Assembly (NCBI GenBank): GCA_038093515.1
Contig: JBBPSI010000279.1
Coordinates: 1 to 29,244 of the forward strand
Source of the DNA: Butyriboletus loyo
Lineage: Eukaryota; Basidiomycota; Agaricomycetes; Boletales; Boletaceae
Length of the DNA: 29,244 bases
Reading direction: 5' to 3'
Shown here piece by piece: positions 18,475-28,140 of the stretch (its first letter is position 1; every line of letters begins with the position of its first letter). The notes below the pieces were generated by a model. It had not been told where the DNA came from. It ran no database searches and was given only the letters and a program-made list of their open reading frames with translations. The position numbers were made by a program, and so were the translations under genes.

Positions 18475-19218
18475 ATGCGCCTCATATTCAGCACCACCAA
18501 CCACATGAACACAGATATCTCTGACGAGCGAGGGTACATTAAATACACCATCTCCACACCTTTCGCGTTCAAGAAAGTGACCACGATCACCAAGTACCGC
18601 TGGAGCGGTTCGAGCGGTGTCCCAGAGACTATGGGCGTCATCGAGTGGCATCGCTTGAGAGAGACGATGTTTCGTTTTGATGGAAACGTGATACCCGCAA
18701 ACGTGATGCTCGAAAAGCGCGGATGGAGCAGGTACGTTGATTCCTGATATTTCGACGAGATGATGTGACGTTGACGGATATTGGTACGCTGCCAGTGGTC
18801 GGTATTTCGTAGGTCCCGACCAGCATACATACAAGTGGAAGCTCGAATCGACGCATTGTTGGGTATGTCCATACTGGTTTGCTTGGATGGAGAATGGTAT
18901 GACGGATGATGATTTTGGACGCGTCGTGAACAGATGAAGCCTGCCCAGTCGGACGTCGAGCTTGTCCGGTTCCACAAGAAAAATCTTGGGATTTTAAAAC
19001 CGTCTCACCCGGCGTACCTCGACGTTTCTGCGGAGGTGGTTCCAATATTGGATCACATCATCCTTACGTTTATCTATGTCGAGTCGTTGCAGGAGGAGCA
19101 AGCGGGGAGTCGGCGCCACATGAACAACATGAATATGGTGAATAACAATATGATGATGAATAATGCTATGGTGAACAACGCCATGGCGAATAATATGATG
19201 AACGGGAGCACGGTGTGA
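18475..19218 (+). CDS. DUF6593 family protein, tandem copy B, Asn/Met-rich tail
   Basis: Three exons: 18475-18731, 18796-18862, 18934-19218; 202 aa; introns 64 and 71 nt. It is paralogous to copy A along the domain: MRLIFSTTNHMNTDISDERG, YTIST, IEWHRLRETMFRF, GRYFVGPDQHTYKWKLE, VRFHKKNLG, YLDVSAEVVPILDHIILTFIYVESL. The first two exons have the same lengths as in copy A (257 and 67 nt), so the pair arose by duplication. The final about 35 residues are a run of Asn and Met with Ala and Val (NNMNMVNNNMMMNN and so on), absent from copy A. An in-frame upstream ATG at 18397 is possible but less likely. Function unknown. Confidence 0.82.
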
Positions 19219-19893
19219 TGGGTTAGTATGGCTTCATAGCATACCATGACCTTGTATCTTTCCACACTACGTATGTCGTACAGAGCATATCACTATTGCA
19301 TACATCAGATGCTCCTCGAGACGACGGGATTGGTTCAAAGAGCGAGGTTCTTGTCCTCCCTGTTGTGTATTGCATACAGATTATTCCTGCTGTCGTCCAC
19401 ATGACTCCATAGCTTGCGCTAAACCGGTGTTCTTGCCCTGCATCCGTAACTCGTGTCGCGCCAAGAGACAAGATACAACGATTGTATTGTATCCCTCATG
19501 CGATCGTCTTGTGGTTTGATAGCAATGAATGCGTCCTAGGATGTTGATTTTTCCATTCTCGACCCGTTTGCGGGATTTCGAAAACTATGCTACGATTTCG
19601 GAAGAATTAGGGCCATATGTGCAACTAGTAACTAGTACAGTATTGGACCGGCACTTGTGCCAGCAAAAAGTAGGTGGCTCGTATTCTACAACACAACAAT
19701 TTTTAATGCATCAGACACTAAGGATGGGTTGATATGTATTTAAACAACTACCATAAAAAATATAGAGTACATCTGAAGTGTTTTTCTATTGTAGAAATGG
19801 AAACAAAATTTGGTGCTTTATCATGCATACCCGTCACTTGTGCCAGCACCGAAAAGAGTAAATTAGTAAGATAACTGTTATCATTCCATCACA
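19219..19893. other. Gene-free stretch with a 14-nt direct repeat
   Basis: Downstream of DUF6593 copy B, becoming AT-rich after about 19730. CACTTGTGCCAGCA occurs at 19652-19665 and 19835-19848, 183 nt apart. No gene is recognised. The composition change suggests the edge of a transposon-derived area. Confidence 0.45.
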
Positions 19894-20229
19894 TCATGAG
19901 ATTATCTCAGCAATCACATCCATGCTCCCACTGTCAGAATCATTGTTGTTCCCATCAGCTGCTTCCTTCTTGTTGCCTCTGGCTCTGTTGAATGTATACA
20001 GTGGAATTGCTCATAACACATACAAGTTGGGTGGTGAAAAAGCAATGCATTATTAGGTTTATGCAATAGGATGCATGTCACATTCTGTGACTAGTGTGAC
20101 ATTGCAGCATGACTGAGTGGTCATCACCAGCACAACATAGGATACAGTAAGTTATACAGAAACCATGATAAATATTTATCTAGGGTGGCCTGCTTTGTGC
20201 TGAAGAGTTCATCTCGCTGCAATGCTGCC
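19894..20229 (-). pseudogene. Possible 3' exons of a degraded transposon gene
   Basis: Two short minus-strand stretches look coding: about 20229-20165 (after a plausible AATTTCAG acceptor; ELFSTKQATLDKYLSW) and 19986-19894 (after TTCAACAG; RGNKKEAADGNNNDSDSGSM to a TGA at 19894-19896). They could be joined by an intron of about 180 nt. The 5' part is missing or lies beyond the LTR-B repeat. I do not recognise the family. Confidence 0.25.
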
Positions 20230-20348
20230 TGAAATTTACAGAGTTGATTGGACAGTGTGAGTGAGAATGAGAGATTGCCATACTGCATGCATCCCTCAGT
20301 TCAGGCTGCTGGCATACATAGGTAAAGTCTGAGCAGGCACACTGAGGG

Positions 20349-20690
20349 CAATGAAGGATGCAAGGGTAAACCTATCAGTGGAAAGACTCACTGATAATAC
20401 GAGAGTGAGAGTATTGCAAACAGAGTATAAGGAGCAAGGCTCAACTTAGAGATATCACAGTAGTGGTAAAAGAACTAAAAGAACTAAAGAAAAGAGAGAC
20501 AAGCCATAAGGGCTGTCTTATATACAGTACAGGAATGTTTGTACCTGTGTACTATATAGTACCTATATAAGGTAAGATAAGAATCACATGACAATATGTT
20601 AAAGATAAGAAATAAGACTAAGTATATTGTCCAATAGCATAAGTAGAGCTATATGTGACAAGTGTGACTGTGTCTAGACTATGATGTCAT
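20349..20690 (-). repeat. LTR-B repeat, larger part (split by gypsy copy 2)
   Basis: Reverse complement of the + copy at 28834-29244, sharing TGTATATAAGACAGCCC, GTTGAGCCTTGCTCC and the AGTGAGTCTTTCCACTGA stretch. It continues across gypsy copy 2 at 27040-27134. The left limit cannot be fixed because the + copy runs off the window. A TATA box and the TG start support an LTR. It is older than the gypsy insertion. Confidence 0.75.
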
Positions 20691-20695
20691 AGTAA
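20691..20695. repeat. Left target-site duplication AGTAA
   Basis: AGTAA at 20691-20695 and again at 27035-27039, immediately outside the two LTRs of gypsy copy 2. A 5-bp duplication is typical of Ty3/gypsy integration. Confidence 0.95.
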
Positions 20696-21123
20696 TGTTA
20701 CGCTGGGCGCTAACAACTAGAACAGCGAGGAGGCACTCTGGAGTGGCCTCGAGACTCGAAAGACGATTCTGGGGTGAGTCTCAGACTATGTCTTAGTGCG
20801 CACACTAAGAGTCTGGAAGTGATACTAATTGCTAGCAGTAGGCTGTGTAGAACTAGATACAGTACAGGGTGTAAAGACTGGGTCTTTATACTACTGGGGG
20901 TCTGCGCACAGACCAAGTTCCTAATCGAGTCGCGAGAAGGAAACTACAAATGGGGAAGGAATATTCCAGAGAGTTCTGGAGTATGAAAGAAAGCGCGTCC
21001 GTGCGCGAGAAGTGATGACTAAGCTAAAGCGGTTCGTACCGCTCAAAGGGCACTAGCGAAAGGCTAGGCGAATGAAGTAGTCCAAGTGGTAGTGGATGGA
21101 AAAAGTATACCACTACCGTAACA
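20696..21123 (-). repeat. 3' LTR of gypsy copy 2
   Basis: 428 nt. On the minus strand it begins TGTTACGG at 21123, after the polypurine tract (about 21136-21124), and ends CGTAACA at 20696. It has one extra G relative to the other LTR (TCTGGGGTG against TCTGGGTG on the + strand). Confidence 0.95.
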
Positions 21124-21174
21124 TTACCCCCTTCCCATGGTGGAGACTCCGACTCCACAACTTGAAAACTTCCT

Positions 21175-21662
21175 TCATTGAGACGCTCCCTCGTTGAAGT
21201 CATAGTCGTAAGGATCGTCAGCAGGTAACTCTGCCCATGCGTCGTCTCAGAACGTGCAGTTGGCGACGATGTGGCCAACGGCGCTGCATAAACCGCAGAT
21301 ACGCTCTGGGCAAAACTCCTGTATATGACCAGGGGCAATGTGGCGGCAAAATGGGCAGGTGTAATTGGGGCATTCCCTGCGAAAGTGGCCGACGGTCCCG
21401 CACTCGAAGCAGAGTTGCAGGCGGGGGCGTAGGAGCAGTAGAGGGAAGCGAGTGTACGGAGGACGTAGTCTCCAGTAAAGTCCATATGCTGCTCCAGGGC
21501 GTAGGTGGCAACGGGATTTTCTAAAATGGCGGCGTACAGTACACGGCGGGAGGACACTGGAAGGCGCGATGAGCGGACAGGGGGTTGCGGTGGAAGAGGA
21601 AGATTCTCGTTGTTGTTGTCGGCGGCGGAAGAGGCGTTATTTTCAATGGGAGAGATGGACAT
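21175..21662 (-). pseudogene. ORF3 of gypsy copy 2, internally deleted
   Basis: The ATG at 21662 lies 9 nt after the pol stop. The first about 85 codons are like copy 1 and keep the 17 nt that copy 1 lost (SSRRVLYAAILENPVATYAL). Then about 784 nt are missing relative to copy 1, between two GCCCGCA repeats (copy 1 positions 4720 and 5504). This removes most of the helical block and the whole linker and shifts the frame. The three knuckles survive downstream in another frame (CFECGTVGHFRREC and onward), which also has a TGA before DDAWAELP. Not functional. Confidence 0.82.
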
Positions 21663-21671
21663 TTTCGAGTG

Positions 21672-24600
21672 TTACTGCGAAGATGGGGAGGGAAAGTCCT
21701 TGGGGTGGCGCAGCTTATAAGCCTTGAGCAAGGCCTGCGCATGGACCAGGTTCCCGTTTGGTTCCCAGGTGTTCTCAGCTGCGGAATATCCTTTCCAGGA
21801 CACAAGGAATTGACGGCGTCCCTTCGAGCCGCGATGGGACAAGATCCGATCGATCTCGTATTCTTCATCTCCGTCTATTTCTTCCGGAGGAGGGTTTGTG
21901 AAATTCGGACCATGTTCCGCAGTTTCGCGATAAGGGGTTAGGAGGGACGCGTGGAAGACGTCATGGATCTTCCAGGTCGGTGGTAATCGGAGTCTGTACG
22001 CCACAGGGGAGACAACCTGTGCGATCTCGAACGGTCCTTCCCGTCTTGGGGCGAGCTTCTTCGACGGGTACCTGAGTCGAAGGTTGCGCCCTTCGAGCCA
22101 AACCTTATCCCCTGTCTTCCACGGGCGGAACTTGGACGAGATCCGTTCCTTCATCAATCGGCGTGCCTTTTCGTGGGCTTCTAAAGCCTCCGTTCGGGCT
22201 CCCGTGAGTTCCGAAAGTCTGGACTCGAGGGCGGGGAGGAACGTCTTTCCGATTGGAGGATAAGACCTCGGCTCATACCCGACCATCAGAGAGAAAGGCG
22301 TCACGTTGGTTGACGAGTGAGTCATGGAATTATGAGAGAATTCGGCCATGGGGAGGAGTTCGGCCCATCGTTCCGGGTGGCCATCACAGAAGATCCGTAG
22401 GTAAGTCTCCAATTCCTGGTTGACTCGTTCGGTTTCACCATCGGTCTGGGGGTGGTAGGCGGAGGAGAGGGCGAGGTCGTAGTCGAGGAGTCTCGCGAGT
22501 TCTCTAGCGAAGGCGGATGCGAACTGAGGGCCTCGGTCCGAGATGCAGCGGGAGTGTAGGCCAAAGCGGAGGAAGACGGTTTTGAAAAATAATTTGGCAA
22601 CTCCTGCCGCGTCGATGTCTTTGTTGCAAGGGGAATAAATTACCCCCTTCGTAAGCCCATGGTCTACCACGACCATGACAGAATCATAACCCAGGGAAGG
22701 AGGAAGACCGGTGATGAGGTCGACCGACACCTGTTCGAAGGGACGAGAGGCCACGCTGGCCAAAGGGGTGAGAGGGGGCACGGTGGGATGAGTATTAACT
22801 TTATGCGCTTGACATACGGCGCAGCCAGAGACAAAGCGGCGGACCAAATTAGCCATGCCTGGCCACCAATAATCCCGTTGCACCAGGTTCTGGGTGCGGA
22901 ATATGCCACCGTGACCACCAGCGGGGCTTTCGTGTAGGGATCGGATGAGGTCGACTCGTGCGGCCTCGGGGATGTATCGTTTCTTGCGGAAATACAACTC
23001 CTTTCCGTCAAAGTCCCAATCGCCAGCATTCATCTTGGGGAAGAGGGGCGAGTCTTCGTAGAGAGCCTGCATGCACCACTTGATCATTGGGTCGCTGGGA
23101 GTGGAGGCAGTGATCTTCTCTGCGAGTGCGACATCGATTTTCCTGGCGAACAGGTTTTCAGGGAGAAGGGTGACTTCCTGGTTGTCGGCGGAGGTGTCAA
23201 CGTCGTCTCGTCAGGATAGGGCGTCTGCGGGGCCCATCTGAGTTCCGGGAATGTGATGGAAGTGCAGGTCGAAGTCCTGCAAAAACATGAGCCAGTGTGC
23301 TTGCCGGCGAGAGAGCTTGTTGGGTTGTCGGAAATAAGTGAGATTCTTGTGGTCAGTAAGAATCTCCACTTGATGTCCAGTACCTCGCAGGTAATGTCGC
23401 CACTCTTCCAGGGCGTGGATGACCGCAAGCAACTCGCGATCATAGATATCATAGTTACGCTCAGCTGGTGAGAGCGTCTTGGAGAGGTAGGCGCAAGGAT
23501 GCAAATCGCCATTGACATCCTTCTGCATGAGCACTGCTCCAGTAGCAGTGAGGGAAGCGTCCGTCATGACAGCAAACGGCTTCGTGACGTCGGGCATGGA
23601 GAGAACAGGTTGTCGTAGGAACGACTGCTTGATCGCTTGGAACGCTTGTTCGCAAGCCGGAGTCCAGGCCCAGGGGGAATTCTTCTTGGTCAGGTCGTGG
23701 AGGGGCTTTGCGATGTGGGAGAAGTCCTGGATGAACCTGCGATAAAAATTGCAAAACCTGATGAAGGACCTGACTGCCTTCACCGAGGTCGGGGGGTTCC
23801 ATTCGCGAATGGCTTTCAACTTGGTAGGGTCCATCTTGACCTGCCCTTCTCGGACCATCATCCCGAGGTACTCCACTTCTTCAGCATTGAATGAACATTT
23901 CTCCAGCTTGAGAAATAACTTGTGTTCACGGAGACGTTCCAGGACACGGATCGTTCGTGCTTCATGTTCGGCGGTGGTGGCGGAATGGATCAAAAGGTCG
24001 TCCATGTAGATAATCAGCCAGCCTTCTGCCATGAGGTCACCAAAGATATGGTCCATCAGAGCCTGGAACGTGGCTGGGGAGTTGCAAAGTCCGAAGAACA
24101 TCACTGTGGGCTCGAACAGCCCTTGAGGAGTGATGAAGGCTGCCTTCCAGCGGTCGTTTGGCTTGATGAGGACATTGTTGTATCCCCAGCGGATATCCAT
24201 CTTGGTGAAGATCTTCGATCCTTTGAGACGGTCGACGAGGTCGGAGATGAGGGGGAGAGGGTAGGCGTTTTTGACTGTGTGGGAGTTCAGGTACCGGTAG
24301 TCCTGGCAGGGGCGTAACGAACCATCCTTCTTGGATACGAAGAAGAAAGGGGCTGCCTGAGGGGACTTGGAGGGAGTGATCTTTCCCGACTTGAGGTGTT
24401 CTTCGACGAACGCCTTGCATGCCTCTGATTCTTTCGGGTTCAGAGGGTAGACCTTAGCGACTTTGGGTACGAAGTCTTTGTCGAGGTCAATGGCGTGGTC
24501 GAACGATCGAGATGGGGGAAGTTCCTCGGTGTTCTTCTTGTCAAAAACGTCTGCGAAGGCGGCGAACGGGGTAGGGAGAACTGCTTTCTCCTTGATGACT

Positions 24601-25232
24601 TGGGCGGCGATCTCAGTCGCGATGGTTGCCTTTCTGATAGGGTAGGCGTCCCTTGCTGAAGCGTCTACTCGCTTCTTCCAGAGCTTGGCGATCTTGGAGT
24701 CTGGGTCCAAGTCAAGGTACCGTACCAGGTACCGTTGAGCGATTGCCCGAGGGGAGTCATGTCGGGGCTTCTTGATTTGATCTGGGAGATCGATATGGCC
24801 AGTGGCCCAATCTATTACCGGGTTTGCTTCTCGTAGCCACGGTAATCCCAGGATCATGTTTTCTCTTCCTATGTTGAGGACTAGGAAGCTCCGTTCCTCC
24901 TCGGTTTCTCCAACTCTGATGGAGAGGGTGACCTTGTGTCGGATGACTCCTCCTTGGTTATTTGACCCGTCCACGTTTTGGGCACTGAGTGGCTTGGGTA
25001 GCCGTTCCATCGGCAATCTCTTTCGCTTCACTAGATCGCGATCTATGAAGCATCCGCTTGCGCCGCTGTCCACCAGGGCGAATGTGTCGACGATTTGACC
25101 TCCTTCATGCGCGAATAATGACACGGGAACTCGAATTGATTGCGCATTTGGGTTTGACAATACTACGGGGGCGATTACATGGAGAGGAGAAGACGTCGAA
25201 ACTTCCCTCTCTTCTAAAAATCCTTTGGCCAT
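21672..25232 (-). pseudogene. pol: Pol of gypsy copy 2 with one nonsense codon
   Basis: Same architecture as copy 1: VDSGAS protease, YMDD reverse transcriptase, RNase H, HHCC and DDE integrase (ISDRGPQFAS, TDGETERVNQ), GPF module and chromodomain. A single in-frame TGA at 23211-23213 interrupts it just after GPADALS, between RNase H and the integrase. Copy 1 has CGC there, and a C-to-T change at a CpG (via CGA) explains it. The frame on both sides is open and in register. Truncation would remove integrase and chromodomain unless the stop is read through. The start ATG at 25232 overlaps the gag end by 19 nt. Confidence 0.93.
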
Positions 25233-26209
25233 TCTTCGGCCACCTTGGTTGCTGCGACGGGCAGCTTTTCTTCATCTTCATTGAAGCATGCCTTGAGGAC
25301 ATTCAAGACATCTTCTTGTTGCGTGCCTCGACCTTTCAACTCGGACAGATAGTCGACGAGTGGGGAGGGCTTGGACTCTGGTTGCGTGACGACGGCGGCG
25401 CGTGTGCGCTGAGGGTTGCGAGGGGGGCGAGAGGGCGGTCCTCGGGAGTTCTGCCCGTTGCGAGGGGGGCGAGGATGGTTGGTCGAACGACATCCGACTT
25501 GGTGGCATACGAAACACTTGTTCTGTTTCATGTACTCCGCGCGTTGTACGGGAGTAAGTCGGACTGCGTCGACGTCCATCGCGTTGGGGTCCCTTCTGCT
25601 GGACGAGGGCTTGGAGGGAGAGGAGAAAGTGGGAATGTAGCGCTTCCCTGCGCGGAGGTCGTCGATGCGCTTGTGTTGCGCGTGGAAGGCGGATGTTTTC
25701 TCGGCCCATCCGGCAAGCGTGGTAGGGGGTTTCTCGCAAGAGAGAACAGACTCGGCGAGGCGGGGGTCAAGACCGCGGATGAACCATTCTATGAGGGCCT
25801 TCTCGTCGATGATCCCTGACTTGGCGGCGAGGAGTTGGAACTCGGTGACATAGGTATCGTAGCCGTCCTTGCGGTTGGCTTTGTTCTGGGTGAGGTTCCC
25901 CAGATCAATACGGGCGCTCTCTCCTACGTCGAAGGGATGGAAGACCCTGTGGAAGTCCTCACAGACAGTTGAGAACTCTCTTTGTCGTGCTGTGGGGTGT
26001 CCGTCTAGAAGGAGGCTCATCCATCCTTCAGAGAACGTCTTGCCTTTCCCTTCGCTCATTTTCATGAGGAGGGCATTGATTTTTGATTCGTCGTCGGGGA
26101 ATGCCGTCTGGTTGGCGGCGAAGTAGGTGCGCATGGCGAGGAGCCATCGCGAGGCGTCTTCGTTGAGACCAGAGAAGTCCTTGGGGACGATATTCTTTTT
26201 GTCAGACAT
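25214..26209 (-). CDS. gag: Gag of gypsy copy 2
   Basis: 331 aa from the ATG at 26209 (MSDKKNIVPKDFSG). This is the first ATG of the predicted transcript. The retrotransposon Gag region runs from LNEDASRWLLAMRTYFAA to about ERKTSAFHAQH-like sequence near residue 170-190 and contains EDFHRVFHPFDVGESARID and EWFIRGLDPRLAESVL. A basic, proline-rich region follows, with one knuckle-like motif, CFVCHQVGCRSTNH, of order C-x2-C-x4-C-x4-H. The C-terminal tail holds VDYLSELKGRG and ends EEWPKDF. The frame is also open upstream to 26827, through the whole leader and into the LTR, with a Pro/Glu-rich composition, so non-AUG extension is possible. Capsid/nucleocapsid function is by family. Confidence 0.9.
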   Translation of the reverse strand: MSDKKNIVPKDFSGLNEDASRWLLAMRTYFAANQTAFPDDESKINALLMKMSEGKGKTFSEGWMSLLLDGHPTARQREFSTVCEDFHRVFHPFDVGESARIDLGNLTQNKANRKDGYDTYVTEFQLLAAKSGIIDEKALIEWFIRGLDPRLAESVLSCEKPPTTLAGWAEKTSAFHAQHKRIDDLRAGKRYIPTFSSPSKPSSSRRDPNAMDVDAVRLTPVQRAEYMKQNKCFVCHQVGCRSTNHPRPPRNGQNSRGPPSRPPRNPQRTRAAVVTQPESKPSPLVDYLSELKGRGTQQEDVLNVLKACFNEDEEKLPVAATKVAEEWPKDF

Positions 26210-26769
26210 ATCGTTGTTGTTGTCGTCAGAGGAATCTGCGGGAGGAAAATACGGTGGAGAGGGAGAGCGGGAAACGTGGGGAGAAACGTGGGGGGTTCTG
26301 TCAAGCCAGTCGCTGTGATAACCGTCGTCGCTGGGTTCCGGTTCGTCTTCCTGCCCTAGACCCTGGTCCTCGGGTTGATAAGAGGGTTCGGGGTCCGACT
26401 GGGGCAAAGGGGAAAACTGGGGTTGAGGGTCTGGCGGGGCGGGAGAGTGTGGCGGCGATGGGTTGTCGACGACGATGGGTTCCGGTTCGGGGGAGGGAAC
26501 GCGGAAAGAACGACCGACGCGTCTGGGACGTTGGATGGAAATGGTGGGGCGAGGGGAGGGCGGCTTTACTGCTGAAGAGCAGAAGCGAGGTGAAGATCTA
26601 GTTCTTTTGTTACGCTGGGCGCTAACAACTAGAACAGCGAGGAGGCACTCTGGAGTGGCCTCGAGACTCGAGAGACGATTCTGGGTGAGTCTCAGACTAT
26701 GTCTTAGTGCGCACACTAAGAGTCTGGAAGTGATACTAATTGCTAGCAGTAGGCTGCGTAGAACTAGAT
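26210..26769 (-). promoter_or_regulatory. 560-nt AUG-free leader of gypsy copy 2
   Basis: From the inferred transcript start (26769) to the gag ATG there is no ATG in any frame (no CAT on the + strand). The gag frame has no stop across it and would encode a proline- and acid-rich sequence (PSPEPEPIVVDNPSPPHSP). It includes R/U5, the primer site and a GC-rich stretch. Confidence 0.7.
26596..26605 (-). other. Putative self-priming primer-binding site
   Basis: On the minus strand AGAACTAGAT lies 2 nt after the 5' LTR end. No tRNA-like TGG start is present. It is exactly complementary to ATCTAGTTCT at 26769-26760, the inferred 5' end of the transcript. This is the arrangement of Tf1/sushi elements, whose mRNA 5' end primes reverse transcription. 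Confidence 0.7.
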
Positions 26770-27034
26770 ACAGTACAGGGTGTAAAGACCGGGTCTTTAT
26801 ACTACTGGGGGTCTGCGCACAGACCAAGTTCCTAATCGAGTCGCGAGAAGGAAACTACAAATGAGGAAGGAATATTCCAGAGAGTTCTGGAGTATGAAAG
26901 AAAGCGCGTCCGTGCGCGAGAAATGATGACTAAGCTAAAGCGGTTCGTACCGCTCAAAGGGCACTAGCGAAAGGCTAGGCGAATGAAGTAGTCCAAGTGG
27001 TAGTGGATGGAAAAAGTATACCACTACCGTAACA
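26608..27034 (-). repeat. 5' LTR of gypsy copy 2
   Basis: 427 nt, TGTTACGG at 27034 to CGTAACA at 26608 on the minus strand. TATAAAG occupies 26801-26795 and the inferred start is at 26769, so U3 is about 265 nt and R plus U5 about 162 nt. Right target duplication AGTAA follows at 27035-27039. Confidence 0.95.
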
Positions 27035-27134
27035 AGTAATGTCATATAGTTCTAGATCATGATGTCATAAAGACCAGTCTGGAAATGTAGTGGCTGTAAG
27101 TGAAATACAGAAATAGAACACTACTATTTCAACA
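27035..27134 (-). repeat. LTR-B repeat, 5' piece (split by gypsy copy 2)
   Basis: Starts TGTTGAAA at 27134 on the minus strand and matches the start of the + copy at 28834 (GTGTTCTATTTCTGTATTTC and onward). It rejoins 20349-20690 when gypsy copy 2 and one AGTAA are removed. It interrupts the copia gag frame. Confidence 0.8.
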
Positions 27135-27789
27135 TCTTATTAGATTGTGCTTGGTGGTTCCCTTTACCTTTACCTGAGAGATGGTGCTGGTCCCATAACA
27201 GGACCACAGCCACATGAATCTTGGCAACAGTAGGGACCTTTGCCTTCCCTGCAGTGTCTTTTCCCTGAGCTATCATCTGGGCTACCATGTCCATAGATGT
27301 AGGCCGCTTAGCCAGGAGCATCATGGCCTGGACATTATCAGGGATTTTATATCCTGCTGTCTGGAGATGGGTGAAAGTAGTCTCAATTTTTGAGAGGGCA
27401 GGTGCAGGGTGCAAGGAGGATGGCACTTGCATGTTCATCAACTCCTTGAAAATTGTATATGCCACTACAATCCCAGTAGTTGTGAACTTGTCCTTGAGGG
27501 ACTTGATCAACTTGGCGGCCAGCATCTCTCCACCATACTTCAATTAGAGAGCAGGGGAGAGGTGGCACATGATGGTGCCAGAAATCATGTCATTCGCCTT
27601 TGTCCAGGTGATGTACTGAGAGTGGTTGTCCACAGAGGAGGACACATTGAGAACGGCAGGCTTCAAGAACTTGAAGACCCAAGTGTTGCCAGTTGCTCTA
27701 AGGTGGGCAGACATGGCAGGCCATCAGGAAACCCAGTTGGAGCCATTGAGGGTGGGAACACAAGAGTTGGTCTTGGTGGAGGTAGACAT
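27135..27789 (-). pseudogene. gag: Ty1/copia Gag pseudogene
   Basis: From the ATG at 27789 the frame reads MSTSTKTNSCVPTLNGSNWV and onward, the typical N-terminus of fungal copia Gag (DUF4219/UBN2-like). It continues through WTKANDMISGTIMCHLSPAL, KLIKSLKDKF and a Lys-rich GKGKGNHQAQ stretch. There are two in-frame stops, TGA at 27724-27726 (expected Trp) and TAA at 27544-27546. LTR-B cuts the frame at 27134, so pol is not seen. An LTR (28141-28523) in the same orientation lies upstream. Confidence 0.75.
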
Positions 27790-28140
27790 TTTAGATGTTT
27801 AGAGAAGATCTATGGAAATGCAAATCATATTAGAAATTCAAAGTCCCAACATGGGTTCATCCTCCAAAATCTGCAGAAGGATTAGGTTGAAGTACTGGAG
27901 AGCACATCACAATGATTACTTCACATCAAATTGGAGTCCATAGGAAACTACCAAAAAGAATTAGCTGGCCAGCACAAATCATTGCTGACTTGTGCTATAG
28001 CCAATTAACCTTGGTATCAGGAGATACCATTGTGCTAATCATTTCCAACTGCACTAATGGGCTCAACTGAGCATGTTGGGGCTCATAACCTGTAGAAAGA
28101 GTGCATGTGAGGATGTACCAAAGGTACTCACTTGGTTGGT
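27790..28140 (-). other. Leader between copia LTR and gag pseudogene
   Basis: 351 nt without coding potential, between an LTR ending CTCTAACA and the gag ATG. It contains an inverted repeat TGGTATC-AGGA-GATACCA near 28013-28030. No clear tRNA primer site next to the LTR was seen. Confidence 0.45.

Larger units (their letters stand above)
20696..27034 (-). mobile_element. Complete Ty3/gypsy chromovirus, copy 2
   Basis: About 6.3 kb with two LTRs (20696-21123 and 26608-27034), 5-bp duplication AGTAA and terminal inverted repeats TGTTACG/CGTAACA. By eye the LTRs differ by five substitutions, all transitions, plus one single-base indel in about 427 nt, so insertion was fairly recent. Gag is open. 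Pol has one in-frame stop, and ORF3 has a large internal deletion. It lies inside LTR-B and is in inverted orientation to copy 1 across the host-gene island. Confidence 0.96.

Noticed and set aside
21024..21662. A 212-codon frame in copy 2 read as one protein through into the LTR
   Set aside because: It is the ORF3 start fused out of frame by a 784-nt deletion; the downstream part is the wrong frame of the knuckle region and LTR.
25214..26827. Gag of copy 2 starting at the ATG at 26827
   Set aside because: That ATG lies in U3, upstream of the TATA box and inferred transcript start, so it is not in the mRNA. The first ATG in the transcript is at 26209.
28012..28033. TGGTATCAGGAGATACCA as a copia tRNA primer site
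   Set aside because: It resembles the plant copia primer sequence TGGTATCAGAGC, but it is a palindrome over 100 nt from the LTR end and in the opposite orientation to the gag pseudogene.
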